Positions 36,593 to 49,200 of a stretch of 64,000 nt of DNA are shown here, in pieces. How positions within the stretch are numbered: the first letter of the stretch is position 1; each line of letters opens with the position of its first letter. The notes below the pieces were generated by a model. It worked only from the letters and a program-made list of their open reading frames with translations, was not told where the DNA came from and searched no databases. The stretch is taken from NCBI GenBank assembly GCA_014549065.1, contig JACDOX010000013.1, forward strand, positions 2,164,663 to 2,228,662. The letters run 5' to 3'. The position numbers and the translations under genes are program-made. Source of the stretch: Cardinalis cardinalis. Lineage: Eukaryota > Chordata > Aves > Passeriformes > Cardinalidae.

Positions 36593-38203
36593 TCAATGGC
36601 AAGCACATCCTTCTCAAATATTATTGTCCTATATTTTTTAATTACATGGACTGTTTTTTTTCCTAATTGCAAGTCAAAGGAACCAGCCAGAGGGGGTTTT
36701 AACTTAACATCTCAGATAGAAGCTGGCATCTAACCAGTCTGTATCAGCAAAGAGTTGAAGGAAAAGCTTCAATGCTTTCCAGAAATAGGAGGGGCTTAAG
36801 CAGATGTTTAAATCTGAATATGTCAGTACAAGCTTTGCTTCATTTGAGAGCAGGAAANCACAGAAAAGTCAGCCCTGGGCTTGCATCTCCATCTTGACAA
36901 GAGTGTCTTGATCCCAGGAGGAGTGTTACCAACTGAGTTCAGTATTTACAGGCCAATCCAATAGGAGCACTGANTGCCTGCATAAATGCACATCCCATAG
37001 GTTTTACTATGGAGGTATGACAGTAATAAGTGAAAGTTTTCTTCCCAACATTCAAAATGTTAATGGAGCAGTTCTCAATATAAGAAGGATACCAGGAGAA
37101 TCCAAGATTCCCTACTTCATCTCAGAAAGAATAAAATGTGTCTTTTATATATTTTAGTGTTGAGATCATTATGTGATTATGTTAGTTGGTTCTAATAGAG
37201 GCAGGGTGAAAAAATGGCAGCTTTCTTAAATTAATTTTCTATGAAAAATTGTTGTTAGATACANTTCTGACAGATGTTCAGGATCATCCCATTTTTCTGA
37301 AAACAGAAAAAGAATCCTCTGTTTTATAACACATATATCAGGACCGGGGGAGGAGAACTGGAGAAAGANCCAGATACTCATTTGCTGCAGGTCAGCAGTT
37401 AGACACATTCAGTGGACTTACACAAGCTAAAGAAGGAGCTTGGTATCTTGAGGAACAGGGATCAGCACTGTCAGTTGTCATCACNCGAGCTCATCACTCT
37501 TCCTCTAAAATTGAAATAACTAAATGCTTCGTGCATTCTAGAGGGATTTGCTGGAGGAGGAAACTTTTCTTTTCCTCTAATAGTAAATGATATCCCTGAA
37601 AAACTGGGTAATTAATCAAGCCTGTGCAGCTGTGATACTGTATCATAATAAGATTGATCAATCACAGGGTGTACTGTGATGGAGACAGGTAAAAGAAATT
37701 AATTACTGACCTGAGCATATTAGAAGTTATGGTATACTGTGTTGGGTGGTGTACTGGGGAACCTTGTCACACACCATCTAGTGAAAACTGAAAAAAATAG
37801 CCCCATAAGAGGGGAGAAAAAAATTGGACCATAGAGAGGGAAAAGATCTAAAAGAAGGCTTTTTCCCCCTTGACTATAGAGAATGATGTAGGATGTAGCA
37901 ATTTGTTTAATGTGGTGTGACATGTTTTCAGATGTAGCTCTTAGTAACTTAGAAATATAATCATCAAGATTTCCTAATCTTCTAGTAATTAATGACATTC
38001 TAGATGGCAGACCTTGGAGAAGCATTTCCTGGAAAAATGTAGTGGGTTTTTTCAATGAAATATTTGGTGAGATTAGAAAAGACATTTGAAGAAAAGTTGC
38101 TATGAAGAATGAAAGTGAATAGCAGCAAGGTGAAGAAAGATTTTAACACCATAATTGTCCTAAAATTAAGAGAGGTAAGATATAAAGCAAAACAGAGGNA
38201 ATA

Positions 38204-38267
38204 CTTCAGTATCTACTGAAGTAAATGCTGATTTACTTCATGGTAAATCAAGAGATTTACCATGAAG
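38204..38267. repeat. Three overlapping perfect hairpins
   Basis: Hairpin 1: CTTCAGTA (38204-38211) and TACTGAAG (38214-38221), loop 2. Hairpin 2: GAAGTAAAT (38218-38226) and ATTTACTTC (38231-38239), loop 4. Hairpin 3: CTTCATGGTAAATC (38236-38249) and GATTTACCATGAAG (38254-38267), loop 4. Neighbouring hairpins share the bases GAAG and CTTC, so each right arm starts the next left arm. All stems are perfect. No similar structure occurs elsewhere in the window. Confidence 0.95.
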
Positions 38268-41200
38268 AAAAAGGAGCTTTTCAGGTAACAAACATCAAAG
38301 CATACACAGGTTTAACAATCCTGNGCACCCTTAGCACACTTTAGAAAGTGTAAAGTTGTACTGTGGGAACATATAGTAAAAATAACACTACCATAAGGTA
38401 TTCTCCTACTGCCAGATCTGCTAAGCAAATAGGAACTTCATTTTGCACCAGCTGCAGCATCCAAGTGGTCTACAAATGTGCCATATGGTCTGCANTGCAT
38501 ACATTGGTGGTCTAATAGTATGGCTGTCCCCCACTGTACCCAAGTATGTAGGACATATGCTCCACTCCATTACTTAATTGTGCATTACCTTGCATCTGTA
38601 GGCATTAATTTACAAATTTCTGATACTTTTTCTTCAATTTAAAGGATTAGATTTTCTGAATTTNCTGTGGAAACACACTTGGATTCCAGTTGAATATTGC
38701 AATGAATCAAATCTTAGTTGCACTCCCTTAGTTGTGTTATTTCTGCTGAATTAGGCATGTGAATCCATAAGCAGGTTGCTTTGCTTTGGCTGCTGTGTTA
38801 TGCTAGGATCTGTTTTGGGATGGAGTAGAAATGTCTCAGTGGAATCAACAGAGGTTTTCAGTGGGGTTGTACATACATCAAAGACAAGAAGGAGTGAAAC
38901 ACCAGAACACTGAAGAAGTTCAACGTGCAAGTTCAATAGGAAATACCTAGGTTAGGGTAGTTTGTACATCAGGCTAATCTTTAGTTGGATACATTGATAT
39001 TCATATAATAAAAATTATTTGGTGCAAAATTCTTGAAATCAACAAAAGTAGGAAGGAAGAATTGTGTTCTGACTAGAGAATTCCACAATCCTCTATACTG
39101 TTCATAATTTGGCTGATTGGTGAACTCTTCATGTTGAGATTTTTTAGGGTAGTAGAATAATTGCAGTCAGGTCTAAATTTTTTATATATTATCTTTTAGG
39201 TGTTAACGGTTTGTTCATAATTATGTAATTGTCCCTTCTACCAAAATATGTAGCAGTATCATGTTTGTTTTTTTTTCAGTGTATTTTAGTCCCAAAGATA
39301 TAAAATTTAATGAAATATTTGATATAATTTTGTTCTGTATACTGAAATGTTTGATTTTTTTTTAAAGGAATCCTTATTTTAATCCGCAGAGTTAAAGTTT
39401 TTGAGGTTACAGAATTCTTATTTTTATATATTTTGTGTACAGGAAATGTCAGCCTATGAGCTCCATAAGCTCATGGTGGACAATCACATTCAGCAGAGGC
39501 TTTGTGCCTTAGTGACTTCTAGTTCCCACTCTGATCATCCTGTCTCCTAGATGGCAAATGAATGGATTCAACAGAGAAAAACCTCTTTAAAAATAGCTTA
39601 TCTTTTAAACTGCTTTATTATAGCAAAGTGATGGCTACATTAGCATTCTCTAACATGTCTTTAAATATAAGAATATCAGTATAGCAATGAAAAAGTCTTC
39701 AAAATAGCTCCATCTGCTTTGGCATTAACTGCTGCAGAAAACCCAGTGTGTGCTGGATGTTTTACCCTGGAGTAAAAGCCCATCTTTCCCCTCTCTCATC
39801 CACCTTTTTACAGGGTTCATGACAAAGATTTATGTCCCTTTTTCATTGCAGCATGCTATCATGCAATATGAGGACAGCATTGAAATAATCTAGCACATAA
39901 CAGCTAATAATAGCTAACAGTATTAACAAATTTACACCTAAACCTACTACCACTTCACATACAAATCTTAATTAATGGACCCTGGTAAGATATTTTCATA
40001 TACATAGCTAGCTGCCTCTTTAATTGTTGGAGAGGTAACCTGTAGATTTGTAGGAGACTAGATGTACTCTGAAAGAAATTTTCACTTTCTTTTATGTGTC
40101 TTAAACCAAAGCTGTTCTTTGGAAATGTGCATGGGGAGGATTCTGACAAACTTATGTCAGAATCAGAGCACTGGCCTTTAATCATATCCAGTAACCATAT
40201 ATTTACAAGTCTATGGAATTATCTTGAGTTATCAATAGCATGATGTGACCAAAGTAAAGAAAATGAGATTGTTTGATATTGACACGGAATTTACTTTGGC
40301 CTATAATAAAGTAATTTAACTGAGGTTATCTAGNCAATTAGGAGCAGGAGGCAGGAGCTCTACTTTGTTCTTCCATTACTGGACTTCTTTCTAGCTGNGC
40401 ATAACTTCCCAAGATCCAGCAGGACTCTTTTCTAGAAGGCTGTTGAAGAAAACGGGGAGCAGCTAAACAGTAGCGTAGCATCATTTCTCACCATATGGAG
40501 ACAACATAATTCANACCTGAGAAAGCTTGTACTGGTCATCAATATGATTAATTCAGTCACAATCACCTGTGGGTCATGAGGTTGGACAGCTCANTATCAA
40601 AACTCATTTTGTCTTGAATCTCTTAGCATGATTTTAAGTTTTGTTTTGTTGGTTTTTATTTTTAATGGAAGTTTCTGTATTTAGGCATTTATCTGCCTGT
40701 CTGTCTCAGGCCTCAATTAAGTTTAAATATAGTTCTTGAACTGGTGTTTCCAGTTGGAAGTTTTACAGGAACCATGATGACAGAAAGCTTAGTTCTCATT
40801 AGGAATTACAGTGGCTCAGCAGCACAGGTCATTTGAGGATGTTGATGCAGAAACATGGGATTAAATCAATTTTATATTTCCCCTTAATATCCTATCAGAA
40901 TAATCTTCTTATCCCATATCATTAAATCACATAAGAATTTAAGATGACAGCTAAACACAATTAGAATTTCCTAGAGGAGCTAGCAGGGCATTGGAATATG
41001 GCTTCAAATACATATACAGGAACCATGTCCCACTTTGAAAGGATTCTTTTCTCCAAGAGTCCTGCAGGGATTAAGCAGTTCATACTAGAAAGCCCTTGGT
41101 GTAACTCCCTGTGCAACCAGGAGTGCTACTAGGTGGTCTAGGAAAATTCAAAGATATTATTGGTGAGGCCACAACTTTGAAATATTATGGACATGACATT

Positions 41201-43529
41201 TAAAATTTAAAATTGGGAAAGAGAGATAATTTTCTAACGCTATTAAAACTGACTTAGTTCATATACAGGATGTGACTAATGGAAGAAAGAGGAACCTCTC
41301 GGCCCTTCCAGTCCTCTCCTATTTTTAGTAAGTGTGTGTTGCACTTTACTGTACTTTGATTAGCCATTTTTTAAAAAGCAGGGACTAAAAACTTTCTCCA
41401 ATCCATCAAGATAAACATTATTGTTAGGGTGCAGAGTTCTGTTAAAAAAGACATCCTCATAGACATTCATAGGCCTAACAAGGTAAATTTCATGTTTAAT
41501 TGCAAAGGTTGTTCAATTAGCAGTCAGGTTATACCTAGGCCGCCACCAAAGAGATAACAAGTATTTTAGTGTTTTGGTTCTTATTTTTCAAACTGTAACT
41601 GTGTTTCCTTTACTAATGGGTTTAAAGCATAGTGTTACATTCATCCTCCATTTTCTGGATAATGCAAATATTGTATAGGAATGTTAGTCTAACCAAATGA
41701 AAAGTATATCTATGCTGGGTGCATGCTCATGGTGATACCCACTTCANATCTTAAAGATTAAGAGAGCATTGATTCTTGTTGGTATAATCTATTTTTGATT
41801 CCATTGATGGCTGTCACTAAAAATATTTAAAGTAGTGTAAACTTTCCAAGCAATCCTCAATAATGGGAAATGAGTTCCACAGAAAAGTTAGGACAAGTAA
41901 TTTAAATAAAAATTAAAAATTTCTCTGCTGTTTGTTTACTGTTTTAAGTTTATCACAACCTTAATCCATTTGTTGTTCTGCTAATTTCTATCTAATCTCT
42001 CCCTGCCACTTGACTCTTTTCTGTCAGGGTCATGTCCAATTAAACCCCTGCATCTCTTCATCTTAGATAAGATGAAGCTATCTGAGAAAAATCTTCTTTC
42101 TGAAATCCCCCTTTGCTCAGCTGCCACGTAATGATGGAGGCATAATTCACTCAAGGCCTCACTGGAAGACTTTCCANAAGAAAATCATTTTATGGATGGA
42201 GTTCTTGTGTGACTAACACATTTCAGAACCCACCAGCTAATGAGGATTCATTTAGTTGCCTCCTCAGTCCCCCGTCACCCAGGAGAGTACCCAAGCATCA
42301 GGAGTCTCTGAACTTGGAGGCAGAGGAGGCAAGGAGGATTGTGACGTGTTCGCTCAGGACTCTGAGTTTTCTGTAGGGATTCTGGGTTCTATTCAGGGAC
42401 CACAGCTNTATTTTATGCAATGCCTGTTTAAAGGAATTACTCAGTAAATTTTCTGCTGATTTGAATTTATTCTGCTTTCATTTTTTTCTGTATCATAGGG
42501 AGGCACAGTCTTAGTATTGGCTAAGCAAAAATNATGGCAGTCTTAGAGCTCATAAAAAGAGTATTTATGGGCCAAAGTTTTCAAGACAGCCTACTTGAAA
42601 GACTGAGAATTTAACTGATAATTAACTTTTTTTTTTTAATCTTCCTTTCTATTTTTTCTCTCCATAAATTTAAAAAGGAAATTGTGCTTACTTAGATTTC
42701 ATTAGAATTCATTGCTGACCTATGATTTGCTTGATCTGCAGTGGTGGATGATCCAAATGTGCCAACACAGAATATATAGCCAACAAAATGGGAGTTGTGG
42801 AACATGTGAAATANTGGGGAGCCAGTTGAGTAATCTAGCCACAGAATGTCCCCATCACTGAAATTTGACAGGGACTCAGGTTCTTAAGAGCTCTGCCGGC
42901 GCTGCTGGTCCACACCTCCCATCTCGTACAATGACAGAGCCTACATTTCAGGCCTGGTTTTACTGCTGAAAGCTCTCTTTCACCTGTAAAAAAAACTGTA
43001 CAGTACACAGAGACTGTGCCATTAGGAGATTACTCATTCCTTCAAAGGCAGAAACCACTTTTCTCTCCCAGCCTCCTGCAGCCCTGAGTCAGGGGAGTGA
43101 GGCTGAAGTCATTCCTAATGAACCTGTCTCCCTGCGCAGTGCTGATGCTCATTTGTCACCGCTGGTGACAACTCCTCAGTGCTCTGTCCTTCCCGGGGTA
43201 AATCCAAATCCATCCTCAGCAGCCCGTGCCGGGCGCTGCCCCAGCNCCGGGATGGTGCAGGCAATCGGCTTCTGCTGCCTTTTCCCCTGCTTTATCAAGA
43301 GATGGCAGCAAAAAGCCATTTAACCTTTGATCTCNGCCCTGGGGCCTCTGTCTGTGACAGGCTCGCGGCAGCTCCCCCCGCCCAGCCCGTGTCCCCCCGG
43401 TCACCGGGAGCGGGGACAGCGGCGGGACCAGGCGCACTGGGAGCGCATCCCCGGGGAGCTGCCGGCTGTGCCTGATGTGGGACCTGCCACAGGACGGGCC
43501 GGAGCTGCCCAGCGCCAGCAGTCAGCTAT

Positions 43530-43961
43530 TGTAGCAGGCCATGGGCTTGCTAGGGCCCCATGGAGAGCAGAGGCTTAAAGATAGGGAATGCCAAGTCATG
43601 GTGGAATAGCAAAGTCTCTGTCTTCTGNCTTTCGAACGCCAGCTTATCTCTCTGGAACCCCATAGGTCACTTCTCCTTAATTAATTAATTAGACAATTTT
43701 GGATCCCCCTATACCCTACATAATGGGGTCCTTTAGCCCATTCTGGTTAGAAGAGCCGTCGCTGGAACCCTTCACAGACCCCCAATGTAGACATCCTGTG
43801 GATCTCCNGAGCAGCCTTCTCCTCTCTCTGCGTCTGCCGGCCGGCCAGCGGTGCCTTAGCAAGCAAAGGAGCCGAACCCAAAAGAGCTGATAATCACTAA
43901 AAAGCTGATCTCCCTTATGCTTGCTAAGGCTGCCAGCGGCTGAGAGCTGCTTGGGCTTCGG
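43530..43961 (+). mobile_element. Possible solo LTR, unconfirmed
   Basis: From TGTAGCAGGCCATGGGC at 43530 the sequence has an LTR-like order: a GC-rich start, an AT-rich part with a TATA-like CTATACCCTACATAA at about 43709, a stem-loop with a degenerate polyadenylation-like region (GATAATCACTAAAAAG), and a possible end at TTCGGGCA near 43961. No convincing target-site duplication was found, and the family is not identified. It may equally be host GC-rich sequence. Confidence 0.28.
43853..43930. repeat. 13-bp perfect inverted repeat forming a long stem-loop
   Basis: GCCTTAGCAAGCA (43853-43865) is the exact reverse complement of TGCTTGCTAAGGC (43918-43930), with a 52-base loop. The stem can extend inward by AAGGAG (43866-43871) with CTCCCTTA (43910-43917) using two bulges. 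AGCTGAT occurs twice in the loop. GC-rich flanks repeat CCAGCGG on both sides in direct orientation. Confidence 0.92.
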
Positions 43962-44200
43962 GCACTCTGTCCCCACAAAGGACTGAGCTGTCCGGCCCGC
44001 GCAGCCTGCTCGGGGCAAACCTGCTCTCAGCAGAGGCCGGGCCAAACTGTGGATGGACGGCCTTCCCCTGGGACAGGAAAAGGCCTGCGGGAAGGGGNTG
44101 GCCATTAGGTGAAGAGGGATGCGTCTGAAAATGAAGAGAAACTAAATAAACACATTGAAGAGCCACCCCTACCCCCGAACCCCGCCCCCCAGAAAACCCG

Positions 44201-46097
44201 CCATGTAAAGAGTAAATTCTTTTAGCTGGTGTAGACCTTCACCTCGGGTTCATGGTGGTGAGATTGGCCCTTTAGAAAAGGGCCACATGTTGCTATCATG
44301 GTGCTCTGTCCAAGGCGAGGGATACGGGAATGAACTTTCTGATTCACTGTGACAAACTGACAATTCATTTTGTGACATTTGTAAGAGCAAAAAGTTGGTA
44401 ACAGAACATGTCAATAAAGACAGCTAGGGAAAATATTTTAAAATTAGATATGACCAGAAATATAACACCAGGNTCTATTGCACTTTTTGTCTTGTTAGCT
44501 TTCTTGCTTAAGAAATGAACAATTGTCAAAATAATTGGATTTAAACTGGATTTTAAAAAAATTTACAGTGATCATCAATGAATTAATGGCCTCATTATTA
44601 AGTCTTCCAGGATGCTTTCAAAAACTGATTTCAGGTAGAGACGATAAAGTCAGCTGCATTTNAAGTCAAGGAAAGCTCTGGGGCTTTCAGTGTTGCTGCT
44701 TACATTTCAGTGTCACTGAGGAACTGTCAGCAAGTATGAAATGGCACCAGCTGCTTAAATCACCCAGCAGCTCAATCCTTTTTCAGCTAGAGATGGAGAA
44801 AATAGGAAATGTACATGGGTGGAAATTTGGGGTTCAAAAGGGTGGAAAGAGCAATACACCATGCAAGATGGATCCANCTTCCTTTGTCTTCTTCTCCTGT
44901 GGCACTGTAATTGCATTTTAACCAATATTGGCCAAATTCCATTTTCCTGTCTAGTAATATGAATGGTAATTTATTTTTTTCTGCTGGCAAAATACAGTCC
45001 CTCCACAGTGGTTAGTTTCAGCTTACTTGAAATTAGAATTTTGTCTCAGTAGTAACAGCAAGCAACAAATAAATGACATTTTTTTGCAATATGGTAATTT
45101 ATGCTGTGATTGATAGTTTTATCAAATGCTTGTGTCTGTTATGATATGAAGAATAATTCTGGATCAATAAAATTCGATATAATCNAAGAACTGTTTCTAA
45201 ATTAACATNAAGAAATGTGATGCAATTAATTGTTTTAAATTACTTATATTTACTCACCCTTTTAAATTTCTTAAATCAGCTCTAGTATCAATCAACAAGA
45301 TTAGATTAAGAAGACCTAATGAAATTAGATTAGCAACAGGACAAGTGAATAAACATCCCCCCNAAAAGCAGGAGGATTAAGGATTATTGAGAGCATCCTC
45401 AATAAGAGGATTGTTTCCTGAGGTATGTCTGACATTTAGTGAAAATTNTATTATCCCTTTAATTTAATAAATGACATAATGTTTTCTCTTCCTGCCTGGA
45501 TGCTAGAAATCCAAGAGGTATCTGTAGAAGATGTATGTGTGTGCTCTGCTGCTTTGGGTCAGTTTCCATGTTTATCCAGAGCATCCACCAGTAATATATT
45601 TAATTAGTTGAAGCAGTCTTAAATGCTTTATGTCATGACATCACTAATGAAATCACCTCTAGAGGAAATATAAGCTTGACTTCAGAGCTCAAATGCCTGA
45701 TCTCATAGGGTTTTGACCATCAATAGGATTCCAAGGCTTCCAGCGACAACAAATATAAGCATTAGAGGAAATAATTTTGTGAAAAAGACATCACAGGAAA
45801 ATTAACTTTCCTTTGTATTATATTTCAGTCTGAATTTTTTACAGCCCTCACTAAGNAATGGCAACCAGCTGAATGATGCTCTGTCGTTGCATTAGAATTC
45901 CAGCCACTATGCCACAACCCAACTATCTATGTGTAGAGACTTTGCAAAAACTCTCTCTCATCACCCAGATGCCTCAGTTGAAGAGTAGGGATCAACTATT
46001 AATAGGTCAATAAGGATTTTGGAGCATAGCATTTGGCAGCTCGCATATAATTTCATAATTTGCCAGACAATTAAAAAATTAGTAGCAGCCTAAGTTA
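44201..46097. other. Unique AT-rich noncoding sequence
   Basis: No gene recognised. The plus-strand frame at 44535-44921 (128 codons) has no known domain. Small perfect hairpins are TGGCCCTTT/AAAGGGCCA (44265-44285, loop AGA) and TTATTGAG/CTCAATAA (45384-45405, loop of 6). Confidence 0.5.
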
Positions 46098-46138
46098 TTT
46101 TGCAAGTATAATATTAAAGAACGACAGAAAATAAGCAG
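46098..46138. repeat. 41-bp segment, left copy
   Basis: It starts TTTTGCAAGTATAATATTAA and ends AGAAAATAAGCAG. It is repeated at 46221-46261 with two substitutions. The two copies bracket the (TTTTA)n tract, so a unit of about 123 bp was duplicated, or the microsatellite arose between slipped copies. Confidence 0.95.
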
Positions 46139-46150
46139 TTTATTCATTTG

Positions 46151-46224
46151 TTATTTTATTTTATTTTACTTTATTTTATTTTATTTTATTTTATTTTATT
46201 TTATTTTATTTTATTTTATTTTTT
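46151..46224. repeat. (TTTTA)n microsatellite
   Basis: About 14 TTTTA units with one interruption (TTTTACTTTA) near 46170. It joins the right 41-bp copy seamlessly through TTATTTTTTGC. Confidence 0.97.
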
Positions 46225-46261
46225 GCAAGTATAATATTAAAAAATGACAGAAAATAAGCAG
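46221..46261. repeat. 41-bp segment, right copy
   Basis: Partner of 46098-46138, differing by two substitutions (AAAGAACG against AAAAAATG). The bases after it (GTTGCAACC) differ from those after the left copy (TTTATTCATT), which sets the right limit of the duplication. Confidence 0.95.
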
Positions 46262-49200
46262 GTTGCAACCCTTGGCCTTCATGACCTCCCTCTCCTTGTC
46301 CTGTGAGTTTTCCTAAAAATCATTTTCTTTACTCCACATAAGACTTTCCCTCTACTTAAAATAAGACAAACCTCTGTGTGAAATATGGGTCAATTTAGAA
46401 CTGCAAAGTAGCATGNTGACTATAAAGTTTCCTTTTTTGGTGTTATGTTTTTCAGAATAACAGTCTGAAAGATCATATGAACAGTTTAGGCTGCCATGGA
46501 TTAAATACTGCAAACATACATTGATGACATTCCTGCAGGTCGGACACTTCCTTCTTCTCTCCACCAGCTATCACCTTTACTGCTGTTGAGCTTTATTGCA
46601 CAGACAGAGGGGCTGCATTTATGAGTGCAAAGCTGCCATATCAAGTATGGAAGCTTTGGAATTTGGAATTCAGACCATTCAGCAACTGACATGATGCTTG
46701 CAAATAGATATNCCTTAAGAAATGTGGTGTAATGATGATTTGCAGAAAAGTTANTTGTTTATTCTTGTGGTAAAAAAATAAGGTACAGAAAATTTTTGGT
46801 TTTAGTAAGATGGGAAGCTCTAAAGTTTAATGAATATACTGTGAGNTTTATTTGTATTGTTTTAGGCTATGATGCATTCTGTGTGACTTCAGAAATTACA
46901 AAATATATTACGTGAGTGGCAGAATGTGAGAGGAAATTTCCACAATGTATTTAATCATGTATTTCATACTATACTATCAATACAAAATTGAGAACAAATA
47001 TTTGAAGAGNTAATCATATGGGAGCACATGCTATGCTTGCCTATGTGGTAACTATAGGATGTCAGCAGTGCAGACATAATTTTAAGATTAAAAAATCAGT
47101 ATATTGTCAAAAATTTNAAAAAAATCAGATTTCTCTGCATTCATCCAATGAATTTGCTTACTTCACAATATTTGTGTAACAGGTTTTTTCTAGAGTAGTT
47201 ACTATTTCATTTCAAAGAGCAATGGTATGTGTTGCGATTATAAAGTTGTGATGGTCCTGAGGTGCTATGCCTTGTGATTCTGGATCCTACTGCAGCTCCT
47301 GGTCTACCAATCCAAGCCAGGACTGAGAAGAGGCTTCAGTTCTTAATTTTTTTTTTTTTTATCAGCCTGATATCTTGCAATCTAAAGTAGTCTTGCCTAC
47401 TTAATGCAAGATAAACAGGGGAGAAAACAGGAAAAGAGAGTTAAATGACTTAAGGGAACAGTACTAGAGCTCAAACAGGCAGTCACAAGCCACAGTGACA
47501 GAGTCTGAATTATCATAACATCTATTTAAGATGGATTATTTTAATCCAATTTCTGTCTTATGGGAAGATACATATTCAGGAATAGTATTTGAAGATAATA
47601 ACTGAAATTGTTCTACTCTATATTGAAGAAGCCATCCTCACAGAATTCATTGGAAAAATATGTTGTGATAAAGACTGAATTTCCTTAATAACCTATGCAA
47701 AATTGATTAGAAAATACATTATTTAAACATTGAACCTGCCACAATTTTTTTTTCTCCATCCATATGTATATAATGAAAAACTGGAAGAACTTAAGTAAAA
47801 CAGTACATTAATTGAAAGCAGATTACTTACAAGTCTAAGTACTGCAGGTGCCCTAAAATAAAAGGTTCTATATGAGATTTTGGGAAGTGAATTTTTGTTT
47901 CTTTGAAACAATCAGTGTTAAAAACTAGAGGCAAAAGTAATTTCCAATACTGTTTTTTCTTAGTGACCAAAGAGTGAAATAGGTACAATAGAAACCTATG
48001 AAATACTTCATGCTCTTCTTTGTGTCATCAAAATTTTTCCANCCTGAAAAAGAAAGCTGAGATTTTACCAAAAACAAAACACACCCCTACTGTGTATCAA
48101 AGAAAGCAAATTAATTATATGAAATTGACAAAAGATATATTAGCTTTTGGTTTCTGATCCTATTCCCATCTATGTACCAATGAATTCCCTTTTCAAATAT
48201 TTAAATAACTTCAGTGATGAATTTTCTTGAAGTAGTTATGGAAAAAGTATAACCCTAAGTGAAACATTTTAAGGAAAATTAACTTTTTGTTAACAGGCAG
48301 AGTTGGCTTAGTTCTGAGATGGAGTAATTTATAAAATTGCATGGTTGACTGTAAGACTGATGGTATACAAAAGACTACCCTCTTTTTCTTTACTCCCTTT
48401 TTTTCTGCACCACTTTTTGTTCAAGATGCTTTCTTCTTTCTCTGAGAGAATGTCTAGGTTCCCTGGCAGGGCATGACTGCCCTAGGTCACTCCTGAAAGT
48501 GCTTACAAGGNAAGTGTGGGAGGCAGTGCCCCCTTCAAGCAGGAAAAACCAAAAACCTGAACACTTTGGATAGAAGCAGCTCTCCCGGTGGTGAAATAGG
48601 ACAAAGCTGGCCAGATCACTTGATTGGCCAATTGCTCTTCCTGCCCTACTTCAGAATATGGTGAAACCAGTCATCATTTTTAGGGGATCAGATCCATTAC
48701 CTGGGAGTGGGATACAGAGTTCACAAGCTTTATGCAAAATAAGGAGAAATCTTGCCAGCTGCNACCTTTTCAGCACACCCTCCACCTGTTCCTCAACCCT
48801 CACAAATTTTGCCTTTGAGTAAACAATAATGGGTTTCACTAAAGGGTGAGAAAAAAGTCTACTAGCCCAGCAGGAACATTAAAANGTCAAAATTTAGGGG
48901 AAAATGGTAGTTTTCAAGCTGGAAAAAGGTAGGATAATTGGACAGTGGAGGAATTCAGTTGTCTCTGTTGCCAGGGCTAGGCTGGTGCAGGGCAGCTCTG
49001 TAACTTTGACTTGGTTTCACTGAGAAAATTGACTTGAATGTGTGTGCTAAAACTGTGCAAGATAAGAAAAGAAACACATAGAAGTTAAAATTTCATGACT
49101 GCAGCAGTTAGCACNAAGGGATTAAATGAGGAAAACATTTCCTTGAAGTATATAAAATTCCAGGAATAGAGTAGAAAATTAGTTGAATACTCAGCAACCC

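Larger units (their letters stand above)
36291..43179. other. Unique AT-rich noncoding sequence, about 7 kb
   Basis: No gene recognised. The minus-strand frame at 37720-38085 (121 codons) is the longest here; it has no domain I can name. A 32-base A tract and a set of overlapping hairpins are listed separately. CpG and GC rise from about 42890 toward the next GC-rich block. Confidence 0.5.
43180..44200. promoter_or_regulatory. Second GC-rich, CpG-containing block
   Basis: GC content rises sharply, with CpG clusters at about 43195-43520 and 43825-44095. Several overlapping frames up to 129 codons are open on both strands, as expected of GC-rich sequence, and none has a recognised domain. An AT-rich interval (about 43670-43700, with four TTAA repeats) splits it. 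The right half may be part of an LTR rather than a host CpG island. Confidence 0.45.

Noticed and set aside
37720..38085. Minus-strand 121-codon frame, initially considered a possible retroviral or host exon
   Set aside because: No motif could be assigned, flanks show no LTR or splice support, and frames of this length are expected by chance in six frames of 64 kb.
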